From: G965220075 sp965220075
GTDB lineage: Bacteria > Chloroflexota > UBA11872
DNA: 64,000 nt
Assembly: GCA_965220075.1 (NCBI GenBank)
Contig: OZ244806.1
Location: 2,294,001-2,358,000 of the forward strand
Direction of reading: 5' to 3'
The notes below the pieces were generated by a model that saw only the letters and a program-made list of their open reading frames with translations, had not been told where the DNA came from and ran no database searches. The translations under genes and the position numbers were made by a program. This document shows, one piece after another, positions 59,700 to 64,000 of the stretch (its first letter is position 1; each line of letters starts with the position of its first letter).

Positions 59700-61784
59700 A
59701 TGGAGAGGATTAACTCGCTCAGCCGTCGTCGGCTGTTGCAGTTCACCGCCGCGGGAGGGGTGGGTGCCGCGCTGGCGGGAGTGTTTGCCGCCTGCGGTGA
59801 GGCGCCGGAGCCGCAGATTATCGAGAGGGAAGTCCCGGTCGAGCGTGAGACCGTCAAGATCGTTGAGGTCGAGAAGGTCGTTACGCAGGTAGTCGAGAAA
59901 CTCATCGAGACCGACCGCGTGGTCATCAAAGAGGTCGACCAGCCGCCCGTACCGACCAAGTTCAACGAGCCGCCGATGCTCGCGCAGAGGGTCCAATCGG
60001 GTGCCCTGGCGGAGGTGGACAGGCGGCTGCCCAAAGACCCCTTCGTGGTCAAACCGTTCAACGAGATCGGTACGTACGGGGGAACGCTGCGGATGGCCAG
60101 CGTCCAAGGGGCCAACCCGGCGGACACCGGCAACACCATCCAGACCGCCCTGCTTTACTACAACTTCGCTAACGAGCACGTCTTCGACGTCATGAAGAAC
60201 CTCGAGACGAACGCCGACACCTCGACCTGGACGATCGAGCTACGCGAAGGCCACAAGTGGTCGGACGGCTCGCCCTTTACGGCCGACGACCTCATGTGGA
60301 CCTGGGAGCACGAGCGCAATAACACAGAGCTCTCGCCAGGCGGCCACGGCCGCGGCATCGGCGGCCAGGATCCGACGGTCACCAAGGTCAGCGAGACCGT
60401 GGTGGAGTGGAAGTACCCGGGTCCCGCGCCGATCTTCGTCGACGTGCTGGGGCGGTCGTCGCGCGACGGTTCCATGTACTCGCCCGCTCACTACTTGGAG
60501 AAGTTCCACGGCGACTTCAATCCCGACGCCCGCCGGCTCGCTGAGTCGGAGGGATTCGAGAATTGGACCCAGCTCTATCGCGCCTCCGCGTCCTGGGGCT
60601 ACACCCAGATCGCCAATAAGCGTGCGGTGGGACGGCCGATGCTGGAGCCCTGGATCCCGACCGACTGGGCGCCGGAGCGCAACCGCTACGAGCGCAACCC
60701 CTACTTCCATTGGGTGGACACGGACGGTAACCAGCTCCCCTACATCGACCGGCTCAACCACGAGTGGTACTCCAACAAGGAGGTCTACGTAATCCGCGCG
60801 ACGGCGGGCGACATCGACTTCACGATGTTCTACAACGAGCTGAAGAACATGCCCGTCTACCGCGACAACGAGGCGGAGGGCAACTACGAGACGGTATTCG
60901 CCAAAGAGGTGCGGCCGACATCGCTGTACTGCAATTTCAACCAGACTCACGCCGATCCCGGATTCCGCGAGTTGGCGCAGAACAAAGACTTCCGTGTCGC
61001 GCTGTCCATCTCTGTCAACCGCCAGAAGATCATCGACACGATCTACTTCGGCCAGGCCACGGCGCTCCCTTACGCTCCGCTGCCATACTTCAGCTACTAC
61101 GAGGACTCGTGGAGGACCCGGCACCTGGAATTCGATCCTGAGCGCGCCGACTCGATGCTCGACAGCCTGGGGCTGGACAAACGCGACGCCGAGGGATTCC
61201 GTCTGCGACCGGACGGCGAGCGCCTGAGCATCCTCTTCGAGTTCTCCGGCTTCGAGGGGCCGAAGGAGGAGATGCTCACGCTGATCACTCAGGACATGCG
61301 CGACCGGGGCATTGACGCCACCTACAAGTGGCACCTCTGGGAGGCAATAGCGCCGCGGGTTCAGGCGGGCGACCAGATTCAAATGGGCTGCGGCCACCTC
61401 GAGGCCGGGCTGTGGTCCACGCGCGTACCGCTCAGCATCTTCGGCGTGGCGACCTACCGCTCGTTCGCGCCTCTGTGGGGCCAGTATCTCGAGTCCAACG
61501 GCGAGCGGGGTGAACCGGCGCCTGATTGGTATGTGCACCTCGACGATCTCTGGAACCGCTGGCAGCAGGTTCAGGTGGAGACGCCCGAGGGGCAGGCGAT
61601 CGCGAAGGAGTTGTTCGGCTTCTACGTCGAGGAGGTTCCGTTCCTCGTGGGTGTTGGGCTGGCGCCGATTCCGGTGATCATCCACAACCGCATGGGCAAC
61701 ATACCGAAAGAAGACATCTGGTTCGGCGCGGCCATCAACTTCACGCGACCGTTCAACCCGCCGCAGTGGTACATCAACGAGTAG
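59700..61784 (+). CDS. ABC transporter family 5 solute-binding lipoprotein (second)
   Basis: A 694-residue binding protein. The Tat-like signal SLSRRRLLQFTAAGG and lipobox GVFAAC lie at the N-terminus; the stalk contains VERETVKIVEVEKVVTQVVE. The ligand-binding fold shows TWTIELREGHKWSDGSPFT, ADDLMWTWEHE, YRASASWGYTQIANKRAVGR, PYFHWVDTDGNQLPYIDRL, SISVNRQKIIDTIYFGQAT and an ending FNPPQWYINE. ATG 59700 is chosen, six bases after GGGGAG and directly before the signal peptide; an open frame runs upstream of it. It shares the layout and many motifs with the next gene and is more distant from the 44955 gene. Confidence 0.92.
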   Translation: MERINSLSRRRLLQFTAAGGVGAALAGVFAACGEAPEPQIIEREVPVERETVKIVEVEKVVTQVVEKLIETDRVVIKEVDQPPVPTKFNEPPMLAQRVQSGALAEVDRRLPKDPFVVKPFNEIGTYGGTLRMASVQGANPADTGNTIQTALLYYNFANEHVFDVMKNLETNADTSTWTIELREGHKWSDGSPFTADDLMWTWEHERNNTELSPGGHGRGIGGQDPTVTKVSETVVEWKYPGPAPIFVDVLGRSSRDGSMYSPAHYLEKFHGDFNPDARRLAESEGFENWTQLYRASASWGYTQIANKRAVGRPMLEPWIPTDWAPERNRYERNPYFHWVDTDGNQLPYIDRLNHEWYSNKEVYVIRATAGDIDFTMFYNELKNMPVYRDNEAEGNYETVFAKEVRPTSLYCNFNQTHADPGFRELAQNKDFRVALSISVNRQKIIDTIYFGQATALPYAPLPYFSYYEDSWRTRHLEFDPERADSMLDSLGLDKRDAEGFRLRPDGERLSILFEFSGFEGPKEEMLTLITQDMRDRGIDATYKWHLWEAIAPRVQAGDQIQMGCGHLEAGLWSTRVPLSIFGVATYRSFAPLWGQYLESNGERGEPAPDWYVHLDDLWNRWQQVQVETPEGQAIAKELFGFYVEEVPFLVGVGLAPIPVIIHNRMGNIPKEDIWFGAAINFTRPFNPPQWYINE

Positions 61785-61831
61785 GCATAGCGACGGGATA
61801 GGCCGGGCCTTCCTCCGGCCAGGGAATACCG

Positions 61832-61863
61832 GGGCCGCCGCCACTTTGAAGTGGCGGCGGCCC
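61832..61863 (+). terminator. Rho-independent terminator after the 59700 gene
   Basis: GGGCCGCCGCCACTT and AAGTGGCGGCGGCCC form a perfect 15-bp stem around a two-base TG (the effective loop is larger), followed by TTTGG. It lies 47 bases after the stop. Confidence 0.75.
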
Positions 61864-62124
61864 TTTGGTATTTGGCACCCGCGTGCTCGGCGGGTGCGCG
61901 CGGCATCACGCCAGGTTGATTCTCCGGCTGCCTCCAGCCCGACATTCCCCTATCAGGCTCCGGGCCGGGCGGACCGCCACGCTGCATCGGCCGCCGCTGG
62001 GCCAACCGGACGGCCAGGGCTCAGGTTCCGCTTCGAGACCGGGAACCCGCGACAAACAGCGAATTGAACCTGGCGGCGCTGGCGGTTCCCACAGGCCCTG
62101 CGCTCATCAATCCGCGGGCGGCTC

Positions 62125-62153
62125 TGTACACGAATCACGCAAGGACGTATCCT
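62125..62153 (+). promoter_or_regulatory. Promoter candidate for the 62233 solute-binding gene
   Basis: TGTACA (62125-62130), 17-base spacer, TATCCT (62148-62153), 79 bases before the ATG. The -10 and its distance closely match the promoter of the preceding solute-binding gene. Confidence 0.45.
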
Positions 62154-62232
62154 ATCCCGCCGAGCCTGGATAATCTTCTGCGGCGGCGCTAGTGCGTTGC
62201 GGGACAGAGAAAGTACGAAGGAAGGGCACTGT

Positions 62233-64000
62233 ATGGAGAAAATGAAATCAGTTAGCCGGCGACGGCTGATGCAATTGACGGCCGTTGGCGGTGCGGGCGC
62301 CGCTTTGGCCGGTGTTCTGGCCGCCTGTGGCGAGGCCGCCGAAGAGGCTGTCCCGGCCGAGACGGCCATGGCCGAGACGGCCGCACCGGCCGCGACGGCC
62401 ATGGCCGAGAAGACCGCAACGGCCGCCGACAAGGGCGTAGAGGCTGCCACCGCGGCTCCCACCGAAGCGCCGGTCACGACCGGCTTCAAGGAAGCGCCCG
62501 AGCACGCCGCTATGGTCGCCTCCGGCTCTCTGCCGCCGGTTGAAGAGCGGCTGCCCAAGGACCCGCGCGTGATCGATCCCTTCGGTGAGATCGGTCAGTA
62601 CGGCGGGCGCATCAGACTTGCCGACGTCTTCATTTCGGTCGACATCGGCAACATGATTCAGGCCAGCCTGCACTGCTACAACATGACCGGCAGCGCTTTC
62701 GTCAACGACGTGGCCAAGAACATCGACATCGACGTCAAGCCCACCGGCAGCAAGTTCACCGTCGAGTTGCGCGAGGGTCACAAGTGGTCGGACGGCGCCC
62801 CGTTCACCACCGACGACATCATGTTCTACTGGAACGACTGGGCCAACAACAAGGAGCTGCGCCCAGGCGGCACCGGCCGCGCCATCTACGGCGGCCTCCA
62901 GAAGGGCAAGGTCGAGCCCATCTACCGCCAGGTCAGCGAGAATGTCTTCGAGGTCGAGTTCGAGGGCATCTCCGCCTACACCTTCATGGACCAGTGGGGC
63001 CGCGGCTCGCGCCACCCTTACGGCTACCAGCCCAAGCACTACATGGAGCAGTTCCACATCGACTTCAACCCCGACGCCAACAAGCTGGCCGAGGATGAAG
63101 GTCTCGATAACTGGGTTCAGCTCTACAACCAGAAGGCCTCCTGGGGCTACACCGCCATCACCCGGCCTACCGCCGTCGGGCTGCCCGTGCTGGAGCCCTG
63201 GATGATGACCGCCGGCAGCGACCTGGAGTCCTCCTACACCCGCAACCCCTACTACCACTGGGTCGACACCGACGGCAACCAGTTGCCCTACGTCGAGGGT
63301 GTTGACTTCGAGTGGCTCTCCGACAAGGAGGTCTACAACCTTCGTGCCTCCTCAGGCGAGCTGGACTACGGTCAGTTCGGCCTCGACCTCAAGGACATGC
63401 CCGTCTATCAGGAGAACGCCGACGCCGGGCAGTTCAAGGTCCATCTGGCCAAAGCCCTGCGCAGCTCCATCCTGGCCTTCATGATTAACCAGACCTACAA
63501 CGAGCAGGCCTACGCGGACCTCTTCCGCATGAAGGACTTCCGCGTGGCCATGTCCGTCGCCATCGATCGCACGCGCATCAACGACACCCTCTTCTTCGGC
63601 CAGGCCGTTCCCTCGCAGGTCACCGTCCATCCCAGCGAGAGCTTCTTCAAGCTCGAGTGGCAGGACCAGTACACCGAGCACGATCCCGACCGCGCCATCG
63701 AGCTGCTCGACACCATCCTGCCCGACACCGACTCGGACGGTTTCCGCACCTTCCCCAACGGCGATCGCGTCAGCCTCTTCGTCATAATCTGCGACCTCGA
63801 AGGACCCAAGCCCGAGATCGCCGAGCTGGTCAAGGGCGACTGGGCCAACGTGGGCGTCGAGATGAACTGGCAGCAGCTCGACCGCAACCTCTGCGAGCAG
63901 CGCATCCAGGTCGCCGGCGAAACCATGATCGGCACCGTCCACAGCGAGAACTCCAACTTCTTCACCCGCGGCATCGAGTGGATCTACGGCTTCGACCAGG
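62233..64000 (+). CDS. ABC transporter family 5 solute-binding lipoprotein (third, cut by window end)
   Basis: The frame is open from ATG 62233 to the window edge, 589 codons. The signal is SVSRRRLMQLTAVGG with lipobox GVLAAC. An Ala/Thr/Glu-rich stalk (AETAMAETAAPAATAMAEKT) replaces the Val/Lys-rich stalk of the others. The binding domain parallels its neighbour: FTVELREGHKWSDGAPFTT, DDIMFYWND, RHPYGYQPKHYMEQFHIDFN, QKASWGYTAITRPTAVG, YYHWVDTDGNQLPYVEG, SVAIDRTRINDTLFFGQAV. GAAGGAAGGG precedes the ATG by about eight bases. It is a tandem paralogue of the 59700 gene; the C-terminus is outside the window. Confidence 0.92.
   Translation, partial: MEKMKSVSRRRLMQLTAVGGAGAALAGVLAACGEAAEEAVPAETAMAETAAPAATAMAEKTATAADKGVEAATAAPTEAPVTTGFKEAPEHAAMVASGSLPPVEERLPKDPRVIDPFGEIGQYGGRIRLADVFISVDIGNMIQASLHCYNMTGSAFVNDVAKNIDIDVKPTGSKFTVELREGHKWSDGAPFTTDDIMFYWNDWANNKELRPGGTGRAIYGGLQKGKVEPIYRQVSENVFEVEFEGISAYTFMDQWGRGSRHPYGYQPKHYMEQFHIDFNPDANKLAEDEGLDNWVQLYNQKASWGYTAITRPTAVGLPVLEPWMMTAGSDLESSYTRNPYYHWVDTDGNQLPYVEGVDFEWLSDKEVYNLRASSGELDYGQFGLDLKDMPVYQENADAGQFKVHLAKALRSSILAFMINQTYNEQAYADLFRMKDFRVAMSVAIDRTRINDTLFFGQAVPSQVTVHPSESFFKLEWQDQYTEHDPDRAIELLDTILPDTDSDGFRTFPNGDRVSLFVIICDLEGPKPEIAELVKGDWANVGVEMNWQQLDRNLCEQRIQVAGETMIGTVHSENSNFFTRGIEWIYGFDQ

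Larger units (their letters stand above)
61785..62232 (+). other. Intergenic region between tandem solute-binding genes
   Basis: 448 bases holding a strong terminator (61832-61863) for the upstream gene and a promoter-like pair (62125-62153) for the downstream one. No credible gene. Confidence 0.55.

Noticed and set aside
1..64000. tRNA, rRNA or CRISPR loci
   Set aside because: Gaps between genes were read for cloverleaf-like or repeat-spacer patterns and none was convincing; small RNAs cannot be excluded without a covariance search.

Overview
The window is visibly GC-rich and gene-dense. It reads as a chromosomal segment of an uncultured Chloroflexota-like bacterium. The main hints are three Tat/lipobox solute-binding proteins; two of them carry the Val/Glu/Lys-rich juncture after the lipobox cysteine that is common in Chloroflexota and SAR202-type genomes. 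Many amidohydrolases, Gfo/Idh/MocA oxidoreductases and sugar-phosphate isomerase-like proteins fit the same picture. The taxonomic call is inference; there is no rRNA gene in the window and I saw no tRNA.

Region 1 (1-18,000, almost all minus strand) is a housekeeping block. Read in transcription order it runs rdgB, two coupled SDR genes, rsmA, pth, mfd, topA, then the classical order rpsB-tsf-pyrH-frr-uppS-cdsA-dxr-rseP-ispG. It makes ribosomal and translation factors, undecaprenyl diphosphate, CDP-diacylglycerol and MEP-pathway intermediates. Oddities here are a PA-type domain inserted into the RseP-like protease, two adjacent genes (uppS, cdsA) with no ATG/GTG/TTG in front of their conserved N-termini, and an SDR that has lost its catalytic Tyr and Lys.

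Region 2 (18,000-38,300) mixes strands: an Lhr-type helicase, a corrinoid protein, an amidohydrolase coupled to a degenerate DXS-like protein, thpR, an N-methylhydantoinase B-like protein without its A partner, a small membrane protein, a YhaM-type exonuclease, valS, pyrE-dacA, tatA, a SpoIID-like exported protein and a class III aminotransferase.

Region 3 (38,500-54,500) is accessory metabolism: a dimethylformamidase-like large subunit followed on the same strand by a TIM-barrel isomerase, an oxidoreductase, a ureidoglycolate-lyase-like protein and an epimerase. Then come a family 5 solute-binding protein, a two-domain amidohydrolase with a dead first domain, an Eis-like acetyltransferase, a phosphodiesterase, an EEP hydrolase, a methyltransferase and a second oxidoreductase. 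Together they suggest scavenging of small amide, ureide and polyol compounds.

Region 4 (54,600-64,000) has the most unusual gene, a CSAC-type permease fused to a seven-repeat FG-GAP propeller with an ASPIC/UnbV tail. It is followed by an orphan Opp/Dpp-type permease, a 1-kb island with a broken IS30 transposase, and two tandem family 5 solute-binding lipoproteins, the last cut by the window end. Similar promoter-like sequences precede all three solute-binding genes.
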